Origin: Dongshaea marina
Lineage (GTDB): Bacteria; Pseudomonadota; Gammaproteobacteria; Enterobacterales; Aeromonadaceae
Assembly: GCF_003072645.1 (NCBI RefSeq)
Contig: NZ_CP028897.1
Coordinates: 4,229,658 to 4,293,657 of the forward strand
Direction: 5' to 3'
Length of the DNA stretch: 64,000 nt
Shown here: piece by piece, positions 42,936-51,538 of the stretch
Numbering within the stretch: the first letter of the stretch is position 1
Layout of the letters: each line of letters starts with the position of its first letter
Notes under the pieces: generated by a model
What the model was told of the DNA's origin: nothing
The model's input: only the letters and a program-made list of their open reading frames with translations
The model's database searches: none
Position numbers and translations under genes: made by a program

Positions 42936-43077
42936 CTTCCAGAGCCGTTACAGGAAGGCAGAATCGACCTTGCCTATACACTTGTTATACTGAACCTCGC
43001 GTAGAGCCTTGCTGTATCTCGTCTATGCGTTACCTACCCGGTCCTCCAGGGACTTCAACTCAATGGAACATTGAACC

Positions 43078-43563
43078 ATGACAATTTCTCAACATAAGGT
43101 TGTAACCATCCACTACAAGGTTGTCGATGCTCACAGTGGCGATCTGCTGGAGTCTTCCGAAGGCGGGGATCCCATGATCTATCTGCACGGCGCCAGCAAT
43201 ATCATTCCCGGCCTCGAGAAAGCCCTGGAGGGAAAATCAGTCGGCGATGAGCTGGAGATCACCATTGCACCCGAGGAGGCTTACGGTGAGCGCCAGGATG
43301 AGCATATCCACCAGTTACCGATCGAGTCATTCGAAGGGGTCGAGAGCATTGAGCCCGGAATGGCTTTCACCGCACAAACCCCGCAAGGCCCGATAAACCT
43401 GGTCGTTCAGGATGTGACCGAAGAGATGGTGACCGTGGATGCCAATCATCCCCTGGCTGGCAAGTCCCTAACCTTTAGCGTCAAGATCGACTCTATCCGC
43501 GATGCCAGCGATGAAGAGAAGGCCCATGGCCATGCCCATGGTCCCGAAGGACATAATCACTAA
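43078..43563 (+). CDS. slyD: FKBP-type peptidyl-prolyl isomerase, SlyD family
   Basis: A 161-residue SlyD-like protein. It has a split FKBP domain (LHGASNIIPGLEKALEGKSVGDE) with the inserted IF chaperone flap (about residues 75-130, including APEEAYGERQDEHIHQLP), and the VDANHPLAGKSLTFSVKI strand. The tail is a short His-rich, metal-binding stretch (HGHAHGPEGHNH), shorter than E. coli SlyD's. It acts as a proline isomerase and chaperone, possibly supplying nickel. Followed by a strong two-way terminator. Confidence 0.92.
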   Translation: MTISQHKVVTIHYKVVDAHSGDLLESSEGGDPMIYLHGASNIIPGLEKALEGKSVGDELEITIAPEEAYGERQDEHIHQLPIESFEGVESIEPGMAFTAQTPQGPINLVVQDVTEEMVTVDANHPLAGKSLTFSVKIDSIRDASDEEKAHGHAHGPEGHNH

Positions 43564-43592
43564 GCCTGGAGCATTTCCGGGATCAGTAAACC

Positions 43593-43627
43593 AAAAAAAG
43601 CCGCAGAGTGAGCTCTGCGGCTTTTTT
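43593..43627. terminator. Bidirectional terminator between slyD and proX
   Basis: A 9-bp stem GCCGCAGAG/CTCTGCGGC with loop TGAG is preceded by A7 and followed by T6, so it terminates both the plus-strand slyD-like gene and the minus-strand proVWX operon. Confidence 0.95.
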
Positions 43628-43661
43628 ATGGTCAAACCCCGTGGACCTTTGCCCTATGGAG

Positions 43662-44564
43662 TTAGGCTGCCTTGTGCTTTGGGATCCAGCTGTTCACCAC
43701 CTTCTCATGGCTCTTCATCCATTGGCGGGCAACCTGATCTATGGTCTGATCTTCACCCTTGTCTTTAATAGCCAGGATCAGACCTGAGAGCTGCTGATCC
43801 GTCAGGTACATGTTGGTCAGGAACTGCTTCAGCTCTGGTTTATCCTGTCCCAGGTTGCTGCGACCCATGATATCGATCTCACCTTTTTTCCAAACCAGTT
43901 TCGATGGGTCCTGTTTGAGGAATTTAAGGTGCCAGCGACTGAACATCCAGTGTGGAACCCAGCCAGTCACTACGATCCACTGCTTCTTTTCGATCGCCTT
44001 ACCCAATGCCGCCGTCATGGCCGGGCCACTGGAAGCAAGAAGCTTCATGTTGGTCAGACCATATTCTGGAATGATCTTGTTCTCAACATCATTCATCATG
44101 CCAGCTCCGGCATCGATCCCCACGATCTGATTGTTAAACTTAGCAGCATTCGCCTTGAGCTGTGAAATCGAATCTATGTTCACATACTCAGGAACTACTA
44201 ATCCCACCTCGGTTCCCTTATAGATGCTTCCCAGATTATCCAGCTTATTTCCGAACCGTTTGATGTAAGATTGCTGCAGATCAGGCCAGCTCTCCATCAG
44301 CGCATCGTATTTCCCTTGGGCGACCGAGATATAGGCAGGACCCACATCGGCGGCGGTCAGGCTCACGTCATAACCCATTTTGTCGGTCAGCACTACTTTC
44401 GCCAGGTGGGTATAAGCAACCCCTTCGGCCCAATTCACATAGACCAGCTTGGCGGTCTTTTTCTGCTCTGCTTTTTTCTCTTTGTTACAAGCCGACAGGC
44501 CCAGTGCCGATAGCACCACTAAACCACCGACCAGACACAGTCGTATCTTTTTTGCCATCTTCAT
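43662..44564 (-). CDS. proX: Glycine betaine/proline ABC transporter substrate-binding lipoprotein
   Basis: A 300-residue OpuAC-type binding protein. The lipoprotein signal ends LSAC (Cys near residue 26). The aromatic ligand-box residues are recognisable in VNWAEGVAYTHL, LMESWPDLQ and VTGWVPHWMFSRW. It captures quaternary-amine osmoprotectants for the ProVW channel. Last gene of the operon, 6 bases after proW. Being a lipoprotein rather than a free periplasmic protein, it differs from E. coli ProX. Confidence 0.93.
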   Translation of the reverse strand: MKMAKKIRLCLVGGLVVLSALGLSACNKEKKAEQKKTAKLVYVNWAEGVAYTHLAKVVLTDKMGYDVSLTAADVGPAYISVAQGKYDALMESWPDLQQSYIKRFGNKLDNLGSIYKGTEVGLVVPEYVNIDSISQLKANAAKFNNQIVGIDAGAGMMNDVENKIIPEYGLTNMKLLASSGPAMTAALGKAIEKKQWIVVTGWVPHWMFSRWHLKFLKQDPSKLVWKKGEIDIMGRSNLGQDKPELKQFLTNMYLTDQQLSGLILAIKDKGEDQTIDQVARQWMKSHEKVVNSWIPKHKAA

Positions 44565-44570
44565 AAACAG

Positions 44571-45410
44571 TTATCCTTTCGATTTATTACGCTTGCCGCC
44601 CAGAGCCTGGGTGACTCTATCCAGATACACAGCCAGTATTACGATCGCCACACCACCCTCAAAGCCCACATTCAACCTGAGCTGAGTGATCCCTTTGAGT
44701 ACCTCATTCCCTAGGCCTCCGGCACCGATCATGCCTGCAATCACCACCATAGACAGAGCCAGCATTATGGTCTGGTTCACCCCGGCCATGATGGTCGGGA
44801 TCGCCTGAGGGAGCTCAGCCTTAAACAGGATCTGCCACGGGGAGGAACCAAAGGCGATCGCTGCCTCCTTGATCTCCTTGGGAACCTGGCGGATCCCGAG
44901 GTTGGTTAAGCGGGCGACCGGTGGCAAAGAGAAGATGAGGGTCGCCAGCACGCCGGGAACCGGCCCTAAACTAAACAGCATTACTGCCGGGATCAGGTAA
45001 ACGAAAGCCGGTAGTGTCTGCATGAAATCCATCGCCGGGCGCATGACTCGCTCAACTGTGTCACTCTTGGCGGACCAGATCCCAAGGGGCAGGCCAATCG
45101 CCAGAGAGAAGATGACTGCGGCAACGATCAGCGACAGGGTTTCCATGGTCTGACTCCATAGACCAAGATTCTGGATCAGCAACATTCCTAACACAGTGAA
45201 TAGAGCCATCTTCTTGCCTGAGCTAAACCAGGCGATCACCGTCAGGATTGCGATCATCACAAAGGCGTTGGGTAGCTCAAAGATAAACGTCAGGCCATTC
45301 ACCAGAGCCAGGATTACTGAGCTAACCCCGTCAAAGAATCCCCCCATGTGGGTGGTCATCCAGTTAATCACGGCGGCAAAGCCATCACCAATATCAATTC
45401 TCATCATCAT
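44571..45410 (-). CDS. proW: Glycine betaine/proline ABC transporter permease
   Basis: A 279-residue permease with about six transmembrane helices. The BPD_transp_1 core has the ATPase-coupling EAA loop (EIKEAAIAFGSSPWQILFKAELPQAIPTIMAG). N-terminal residues 1-40 are short compared with E. coli ProW (354), so the long periplasmic tail is missing. Start overlaps the proV stop by four bases (ATGA), indicating translational coupling. Confidence 0.95.
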   Translation of the reverse strand: MMMRIDIGDGFAAVINWMTTHMGGFFDGVSSVILALVNGLTFIFELPNAFVMIAILTVIAWFSSGKKMALFTVLGMLLIQNLGLWSQTMETLSLIVAAVIFSLAIGLPLGIWSAKSDTVERVMRPAMDFMQTLPAFVYLIPAVMLFSLGPVPGVLATLIFSLPPVARLTNLGIRQVPKEIKEAAIAFGSSPWQILFKAELPQAIPTIMAGVNQTIMLALSMVVIAGMIGAGGLGNEVLKGITQLRLNVGFEGGVAIVILAVYLDRVTQALGGKRNKSKG

Positions 45411-46780
45411 TCAGCCCTGCGTGGTTCCCTGGTCATTAGTGTCTGGTGGTACTCGGCAAGAGTTGTCGGCCCCTCTGAATTGTCACTTTCAACCACCTCG
45501 GCCAAAACGCTCGCCCGGTCAACCTGACCCAGAAAACGCCCCTCCTCATCCGTCACCGCCAGGGGATATTCAGACTCAAGGACCGATCCCAGAAGATCGG
45601 AGATCGCTGTATCACCCGAGGCCACCAGGATGTCACGTCTGAGTTTTGAATCCACTGAGGATATCTTGGCCCTATCCAGCGACAGGCAGTCCTCCATGGT
45701 CAGCAATCCCTTGAGCCGCCGGTTGTTATCCACCACAAACAGGTGAGTTGTTTTATGCTTTTCCATCATCCGCACCGCGACCCGGCTGCCGCTTTGAGGC
45801 AGAGTCATGCTGGGAGCCTTGGTCATGATGGAGCCAGCTGTGATCACTTTAGAGCGATCGACCTGCTGCACAAAACTTGCGACATAATCATCGGCAGGAT
45901 CGGTCAGGATCTCCTCCGGTGTTCCCACCTGTACCACCCGGCCATTTTTCATGATGGCGATGCGATCCCCAAGCTTAAGGGCCTCATCCAGATCATGGGT
46001 GATAAACACTATGGTCTTATGCATCTTGGCCTGAAGCTCAAGAAGCTCATCCTGCATCTCGGTACGGATCAAGGGGTCCAGTGCGCTGAACGCCTCGTCC
46101 ATCAGCAGAATCTCAGGATCGTTTGCCAGGGCCCGGGCCAATCCAACCCGCTGCTGCATCCCACCACTGAGCTCTCCCGGATAACTCGCCTCATAATCTT
46201 TCAAACCAACCAAGCTCAATGCGGTTTGAGCCTTGGCTTTTCGGGTTTCCTTATTGACCCCGGAAACCTCCAACCCATACTCGACATTACTCAGCACATT
46301 CCGATGGGGAAACAATCCAAAATTCTGAAATACCATGGAGATTTTGCTGCGGCGCACCTGGTTCAGTTGCTTGTTGCTCATGGTCAGAATGTTGTGGCCA
46401 TCGATCAGAACCTCTCCGCGGCTCGGCTCTATCAATCGATTCAGGCAGCGGATCAGGGTTGACTTACCGCTGCCGGATAAGCCCATCACCACAAAAATTT
46501 CACGCTTATGGATCGCAAATTCAGCGCCATGGATCCCGATGACGGCCCCGGTTTTCTGCAAAATCTCCTGCTTGGACTTTCCCTGATCGGCGAGCGACAG
46601 GGCCTGCTTTACATGGTTACCAAATACCTTATACAAATCTTTGATCTCAATAGCCGGAAGGGCTTGGTTTGGATCTTGAGTGTTCAGCGTAAACTCACAC
46701 GAACCTTCAGTTTGAGCCGTTTCCGAGCTTTTCGGGTACGGTTCTTCTGAAGCGATCGCTTCAGTCCGTTGAGAGGTCAT
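45407..46780 (-). CDS. proV: Glycine betaine/proline ABC transporter ATP-binding protein
   Basis: A 457-residue ATPase. Walker A GLSGSGKSTLIRCLN, signature LSGGMQQRVGLARAL, Walker B ILLMDEAFSALDPL; the C terminus carries two CBS domains (about 325-440), which in OpuA sense ionic strength. The N terminus has about 45 additional Ser/Glu/Thr-rich residues before the family start (NQALPAIEIKDLYKVFG), so an inner start cannot be excluded, but AGGAG stands 7 bases before ATG 46780. First gene of proVWX. Confidence 0.94.
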   Translation of the reverse strand: MTSQRTEAIASEEPYPKSSETAQTEGSCEFTLNTQDPNQALPAIEIKDLYKVFGNHVKQALSLADQGKSKQEILQKTGAVIGIHGAEFAIHKREIFVVMGLSGSGKSTLIRCLNRLIEPSRGEVLIDGHNILTMSNKQLNQVRRSKISMVFQNFGLFPHRNVLSNVEYGLEVSGVNKETRKAKAQTALSLVGLKDYEASYPGELSGGMQQRVGLARALANDPEILLMDEAFSALDPLIRTEMQDELLELQAKMHKTIVFITHDLDEALKLGDRIAIMKNGRVVQVGTPEEILTDPADDYVASFVQQVDRSKVITAGSIMTKAPSMTLPQSGSRVAVRMMEKHKTTHLFVVDNNRRLKGLLTMEDCLSLDRAKISSVDSKLRRDILVASGDTAISDLLGSVLESEYPLAVTDEEGRFLGQVDRASVLAEVVESDNSEGPTTLAEYHQTLMTREPRRAE

Positions 46781-47201
46781 AGATAACTCCTGTCTTGATG
46801 GGATGGGGCTTCGGCCGAGAGAGGAACAACACTCTTAGCAGGGTGAGATAGAGGGAGAGTCAGCCGAAATAAAATAAGCATGCAAATAAATATTATTTTA
46901 AAGCCCCAATTAAAGTTGTTTGCATGCTAAGTAGTTTTATAGATGAATGTCAACTTTTTCAATAGAAACCCTCGGCTAAACAGGAGCGAAATATCAACAT
47001 TATTTTGGATAACCAAAAAAATAAGCTTAATTATTAGATGGTTATAGCATTGAGCTTCAATATATCTCAAAAAGGAAATCAATTCGCACACTAATCGATT
47101 AAATCAACCCGTCAGCCTGGGTTTGCCGCAAATACAAACTTAGGATACGAACCAGTGTAGCCACTAAAAATGACAACCTGATGACAAAAGCAAAATCAGT
47201 C
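46781..47201. other. AT-rich intergenic region upstream of proV
   Basis: About 420 bases without a gene, AT-rich between 46870 and 47100 (runs such as AAATAAATATTATTTTAAA). It must contain the osmotic promoter of the divergent proVWX operon; I cannot place its boxes with confidence. AT-rich curved DNA upstream of proV is the H-NS target in enterobacteria, so a similar role is possible. Confidence 0.5.
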
Positions 47202-47237
47202 TTGACTCCCGGCCAAAGTCTCGGTTAATTTGCTGGT

Positions 47238-47324
47238 ATGAAATTGATTCGCGTTCACCTCACCCCAACCACAGCACCTTGTTGCTGTTGCTGCTGTATT
47301 TCGCTGCGGCCGGGAGCTCTGTAA
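47238..47324 (+). CDS. Cysteine-rich attenuator leader peptide
   Basis: A 28-codon ORF beginning MKLIRVHLTP and containing six consecutive Cys codons (residues 15-20, 47280-47297: TGT TGC TGT TGC TGC TGT), ending at TAA 47322-47324. A run of six rare Cys codons has no plausible structural role and is the hallmark of an amino-acid-responsive leader. No strong ribosome-binding site is visible before the ATG, which is the weak point; translation might be leaderless if transcription starts close to 47237. Downstream genes are a cysteine transporter and cysS. Confidence 0.82.
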   Translation: MKLIRVHLTPTTAPCCCCCCISLRPGAL

Positions 47325-47350
47325 ACGCAATTAACCGAAAAAATTCCCGA

Positions 47351-47379
47351 AGGCTGCAGATCCCACTGCAGCCTTTTTT
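47351..47379 (+). terminator. Attenuator terminator
   Basis: A 9-bp perfect stem (AGGCTGCAG/CTGCAGCCT), loop ATCCCA, then T6. It lies 27 bases after the leader stop codon and 60 bases before the transporter gene. Confidence 0.93.
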
Positions 47380-47438
47380 ATTGCCTGTTTTCGGATCTGT
47401 TGCCTTCCACGAATTAACTAAACCAAGTGGAGACAGTG

Positions 47439-48713
47439 ATGGAACAGGTGATAAGCGCCAGGCAACTCAGAGAGTCGGCAAAGTTTGATTCAACCGATAT
47501 CGGCTGGATCGTGATGAGTATCGGAATGGCGATCGGAGCGGGTATCGTGTTCTTGCCGGTGCAGGTTGGGGTAATGGGGATCTGGGTATTTCTGCTCTCG
47601 GCCGTCATCGGCTACCCGGCCATGTACCTCTTCCAGAAACTCTTTATCAATACCCTCGCACAATCCAGCCAATGCACCGACTACCCCGGCGTCATTAGCA
47701 ATTATCTCGGTAAAAACTGGGGAGTCACTCTCGGAGCCCTCTACTTCGTGATGTTGGTGATCTGGGTGTTTGTTTATTCCCTTGCCATCACCAATGACAG
47801 TGCCTCCTACCTGCAAACCTATCAGATCACCACGGAGCGACTTTCAGACCACAGCTGGTATGGTCTGATTCTGATCAGCCTGCTCGCCCTGGTTGCCACC
47901 AAGGGAGAGCGACTGCTGTTTAAACTTTCCGGGTTTATGGCGGTCACTGTGCTGATTCTTGTTGCATTGATGGGGATCCTGCTGATCCCACAGTGGAACC
48001 TGGCACATCTTCCACCTCTTGGAAACACCACAACCCTGGTGAAAAATGCCATCATCACCCTGCCCTTTACCCTAACCTCGATTCTGTTTATCCAATCCCT
48101 GAGCCCCATGGTGATCGCCTATCGGGCCCGTGAAAAATCGATTGAGATTGCTCGCTTCAAGGCGCAGCGGGCGATGAAGATCTCCTTTGTCATCCTATTC
48201 CTGGTGGTGTTCTTCTATGCCCTCTCTTTTACCCTGGCGATCTCTCAGCCCCAGGCCAGGGTAGCTATGCAGGATAATGTTTCGGCCCTGGCGATTATCG
48301 CTTACTACTTCCCCGGAAGCTGGGCAACCTCAGCCGGAATCGTCATCAACCTGTTTGCCGTAGTTACCTCTTTTTTTGGAGTCTTCCTCGGGTTTCAGGA
48401 AGCCTGCCACGGTCTGGTGATGAACCTGTTAAGACGCAAGTTTGATGAATCGAGAATAAACCAGAAGCTGGTACGAAAGGCAGTGGTTCTGTTTATCATC
48501 TTGCTGGCCTGGGGGGCGATCGCCAGTAATGCACCGATACTCTCCTTTACCTCGATCTGCAGCCCGATCTTCGGCTTAGTAGGCTGCCTGATCCCGGCTT
48601 ACCTGGTGTACCGGGTGCCGGCTCTGAGAAAATACCGTGGGCTTGCCACCTACCTCATCATCATTACCGGCATATTGTTGATGATCTCCCCTCTGCTGGC
48701 CTTTTGGAAATAG
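47439..48713 (+). CDS. cyuP: Cysteine/serine transporter, CyuP (YhaO/DlsT)-like, HAAAP family
   Basis: A 424-residue inner-membrane transporter with about eleven hydrophobic segments. Similarity to E. coli CyuP/YhaO is strong throughout: KFDSTDIGWIVMSIGMAIGAG near the N terminus, VIGYPAMYLFQKLFINTLA, KNAIITLPFTLTSILFIQ and FTSICSPIFG. E. coli CyuP imports cysteine for use and detoxification together with CyuA. Here it is cotranscribed with a cysteinyl-tRNA synthetase behind a Cys-codon attenuator. ATG 47439 is preferred (GGAG at 47429-47432) over GTG 47427. No cyuA desulfidase is adjacent. Confidence 0.92.
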   Translation: MEQVISARQLRESAKFDSTDIGWIVMSIGMAIGAGIVFLPVQVGVMGIWVFLLSAVIGYPAMYLFQKLFINTLAQSSQCTDYPGVISNYLGKNWGVTLGALYFVMLVIWVFVYSLAITNDSASYLQTYQITTERLSDHSWYGLILISLLALVATKGERLLFKLSGFMAVTVLILVALMGILLIPQWNLAHLPPLGNTTTLVKNAIITLPFTLTSILFIQSLSPMVIAYRAREKSIEIARFKAQRAMKISFVILFLVVFFYALSFTLAISQPQARVAMQDNVSALAIIAYYFPGSWATSAGIVINLFAVVTSFFGVFLGFQEACHGLVMNLLRRKFDESRINQKLVRKAVVLFIILLAWGAIASNAPILSFTSICSPIFGLVGCLIPAYLVYRVPALRKYRGLATYLIIITGILLMISPLLAFWK

Positions 48714-48761
48714 TGAGAGAAAGATTGAAACCGCAGTACCTTAAACCGCTAAGGAGATAAG

Positions 48762-50126
48762 ATGGAACTCACACTCTATGACAGCTACCAGCGGGTGAAA
48801 CGCCCCTTTATTCCCCTGAGTGACACAGCTGTGGGTCTCTACTCATGTGGACCGACTGTCTACGATTATGCGCATATAGGTAACCTTCGCAGCTACCTGT
48901 TTGCAGATCTCCTCAAGCGCACCCTCAGACTCAATGGCTATCGGGTCAATCATGTGATGAATATTACCGATGTCGGGCACCTGGTTTCAGATGGGGATGA
49001 GGGTGAAGACAAGATGGAGAAGGGCGCACGCAAACACCAATCTTCAGCCTGGCAGATCGCCAAATACTTTGAGAAGGCATTTCTGGCTGATCTTAAGCGG
49101 CTTGGGATCGGGCTGCCGGATACCCTGTGCCGGGCAACCGAACATATTGAGGAGCAGATCCGCTATATACAGGCCCTTGAATCAAAAGGTTTTACCTATC
49201 ACACACCGGATGGGATCTACTTTGATACCTCTAAGCTTAAAAATTATGGGCATCTTGCCAGACTTAAGGCCCAGGGATTGAAGGCCGGAGCCCGGGTCGA
49301 GATGGGGGAGAAAAAGCATCTGAGTGACTTTGCTCTATGGAAGTTCAGTGGTGATGTTCGACGCCAGATGCAGTGGGATAGCCCCTGGGGAACCGGCTTT
49401 CCCGGCTGGCATATCGAGTGCTCGGCGATGTCTGAGAAATACTTAGGTGAGCGATTTGATATCCACACCGGCGGCACAGATCATATCAGCGTGCATCACA
49501 GCAATGAGATAGCTCAGTCGGAGGCCAAGAATGGGCATGTTCCTGCCAATTTTTGGCTACATGGTGCCTTTTTACAGCTGGGATCGCAGAAGATCTCCAA
49601 ATCCGGGCAGTCGTTACTACTGCGGGGGCTTCTTGAGCAAGGCTTTGATCCCATGGCGCTGCGTTACCTCAATCTCACCGGGCACTACCGGAGCGAGCTG
49701 AACTTTACTTTTGAAGCGCTTAAAGGAGCGGCTACTGCCCTCAATCGCCTGAGAAAGCATGTTGCAAGCTGGCCCGAAGGGGGAGAGATCGACTCGGATT
49801 ACGCCGAGCAGTTTAAGAGTAAACTCAATGATGATCTAAATACACCTCGAGCATTGGCTCTCATCTGGAAACTGATTGACTCAGAGCTTCCCCCTGAGAC
49901 CAAGCGGGCAACCCTGGTTTGGTTTGATGAGACCCTGGGGTTAGATCTTGAGTACCAGGCTCAGCTTGTGATCCCACAGGAGATCATCGCCCTGGCAGAA
50001 AAGCGTTTCGAGGCCCGCAGCTCGGGGCAATGGCAACAGGCCGACGAGCTGCGTCAGGCGATCCTGGAAGCTGGATTTGAGATCAAGGACTCTCAAAACG
50101 GATTCACTCTGGAGAGCAGGGTTTAG
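48762..50126 (+). CDS. cysS: Cysteinyl-tRNA synthetase, divergent second type
   Basis: A 454-residue class I synthetase. HIGH-type motif AHIGNLRSY (near residue 36), zinc ligands in CGPTVYDY and GWHIECSAM...HHSNE, and signature QKISKS (KISKS instead of KMSKS). The N-terminal half ([43 protein letters not shown]) differs clearly from the E. coli form and resembles the alternative CysRS group, so the genome may carry a second, standard cysS. It lies 48 bases after cyuP with AAGGAGAT before the ATG, so the two form one operon. The last ~20 codons recur at 54981-55037. Confidence 0.93.
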   Translation: MELTLYDSYQRVKRPFIPLSDTAVGLYSCGPTVYDYAHIGNLRSYLFADLLKRTLRLNGYRVNHVMNITDVGHLVSDGDEGEDKMEKGARKHQSSAWQIAKYFEKAFLADLKRLGIGLPDTLCRATEHIEEQIRYIQALESKGFTYHTPDGIYFDTSKLKNYGHLARLKAQGLKAGARVEMGEKKHLSDFALWKFSGDVRRQMQWDSPWGTGFPGWHIECSAMSEKYLGERFDIHTGGTDHISVHHSNEIAQSEAKNGHVPANFWLHGAFLQLGSQKISKSGQSLLLRGLLEQGFDPMALRYLNLTGHYRSELNFTFEALKGAATALNRLRKHVASWPEGGEIDSDYAEQFKSKLNDDLNTPRALALIWKLIDSELPPETKRATLVWFDETLGLDLEYQAQLVIPQEIIALAEKRFEARSSGQWQQADELRQAILEAGFEIKDSQNGFTLESRV

Positions 50127-50150
50127 AGCCCCTACGGGGGCTTGCTTTTC
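50127..50150 (+). terminator. Terminator of the cyuP-cysS operon
   Basis: GAGCCCC and GGGGGCT form a short GC stem with loop TAC, followed by TGCTTTT. It starts at the base after the cysS stop. Confidence 0.75.
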
Positions 50151-50189
50151 CCGGTACTGAGCCGAGTTGCTGCATTGCATGCAGCTGAT

Positions 50190-50507
50190 GTGTGGCGAAG
50201 CCACAGGTGTCGGGGCGCCGACTGCGCCCTACTTTTGTATCGTCAAAAGTAGGCAAAACCTCGCTGCGCGCTGCGAATCCCTCCGCAGAGCTTCGCGGCT
50301 CGGCATCCATGCCTCGAACTTAAAGCAACAAAAGATTCTTTCAGTGGAACGTAAGCCTTAGATGCCAGCGGTCCGCTGTCTTGGTTGCTATCTCACGGCA
50401 TCCATACCACTCAACCTTAATCCTTTACGGCTCGCCTTGGCGCGAGCTCACGGTGAAGGTTACCCCTTCACCGCTTCCTCTTCCGGAAACGGCTCCAGCC
50501 ACTAAAA
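50190..50507. repeat. Dispersed palindromic repeat, copy 3, after cysS
   Basis: No gene. It begins with the TGTGGC/GCCACA and GTCGG/CCGAC hairpins and the CCTACTTTTG/CAAAAGTAGG palindrome (50228-50253, loop TATCGT). TCCCTCCGCAGAGCTTCG and CTCGGCATCCATGCCTCG follow, and both blocks recur near 55165-55200. Further on are the hairpins CGGTGAAGG/CCTTCACCG (50451-50473) and GCTCGC/GCGAGC. Confidence 0.7.
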
Positions 50508-51395
50508 CTACTTTCGTTGGGAGAATAGCCAGTCCATGGTCTTGAGCTTGCCGGGCTTGTAGACCTCCTGCCAACTGCCGAGATGATCGGTTTGAAGCTG
50601 GGTTAATCGCATATTTTCGGAGCCCATCGCATCGAGCACATCAAATATCTGCCTTGAATTATCAGGGTTCACCAACAGATCTTTTGCCCCTGATCCGGTC
50701 ACGGCCCAGATGGGGATATCGGCCCAGATCCCTTTACATTCAGGGATCAGGTTTCCTCCCCCTGAGACAGGCAGGGCTGCCGCAAAAAGATCCGGAGCAT
50801 GGCACAGGATATCGAAGGTGCCGAATCCTCCCATAGATACCCCGGTCACATAGAGGCGACTCCTGTCCACCTTGGGGTGTGTCTGAATGAAGTCTCGTAA
50901 TAACTCTATGGCAAGCTGCATCGGCTCGGTCACAGGGTTCGCCGGATCTGCATAGTTCTCTAAGCGATGCCAGTTGTAAGGCGGATAGATCTCATCTGAT
51001 AGCCCGCTATAGGCCCAGGACTCCTTCGATGGATCTTTTACCGGGTTTGGGGTGTCCGGAGGAAGTTAACTGGTATTGGGACACTGTGGAGCAATGATGT
51101 AGGCATCTTGATGCCCTCTCACATACTCAAAGATCTCATGCACACTGGATGTCAATTGCGCCTCATTATCCGAACCGCGCTCTGCGGTGCCATGGAGAAA
51201 CAGCACAAGTGGATACTTTTCCTTAGAGCGCTTGTGGGGTGTATAAAGGCGGTAGGGCAGTGTATCTCCAACAAGCTGGCTGCTGTACTGCTTCACCTGG
51301 AATTCGCTTTTCCAGTGATCATTTGGCTTTTCTGCAGCCACAGAGTGGCCCATACATAAAGCTGAGATTAAAGAGAGAAATCCCGTTCGTTTCAT
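50508..51395 (-). pseudogene. Secreted alpha/beta-hydrolase esterase with in-frame stop
   Basis: About 295 codons encoding a signal peptide (MKRTGFLSLISALCMGHSVA), the oxyanion strand YPLVLFLHGTAERG, and the nucleophile elbow GVSMGGFGTFD (GxSxG); a late DHLGSW could supply the catalytic His. This is a carboxylesterase / PHB-depolymerase-like hydrolase. An in-frame TAA at 51066-51068 (after APQCPNTS) interrupts it; unlike the other breaks in the window the frame is not shifted, and homologous-looking sequence resumes at once (LPPDTPNPVKDPS). Either a real nonsense mutation or a substitution error. Part of the starch cassette with the amylase. Confidence 0.75.
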
Positions 51396-51538
51396 CAGAT
51401 ATCCTATCAGTTATTGCAAAAAGAGATGTTCAATAATTATTCTTGTGTAGCCTGAGTTGAGCTGTATCCGGTCAAAGATCTCCACCTTTTGGTTTGTTCA
51501 GGTCACCACAGCGATAGATACAGCTCACTCAATGATGA

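Larger units (their letters stand above)
47202..47379 (+). promoter_or_regulatory. Cysteine attenuator: leader, antiterminator and terminator
   Basis: Elements in order: -35-like TTGACT (47202-47207); leader ORF 47238-47324; antiterminator arm CTGCGGCC (47304-47311) inside the leader, just after the Cys codons; terminator arm GGCTGCAG (47352-47359). The two arms pair over 8 bases with one G.U, which would exclude the terminator. TCGGTTAATT (47221-47230) and AATTAACCGA (47329-47338) are also fully complementary and enclose the leader. A ribosome stalled at the first Cys codons leaves 47304-47311 free (readthrough); one reaching the stop covers it (termination). All inferred from sequence; the promoter -10 box is not resolved. 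Confidence 0.8.
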
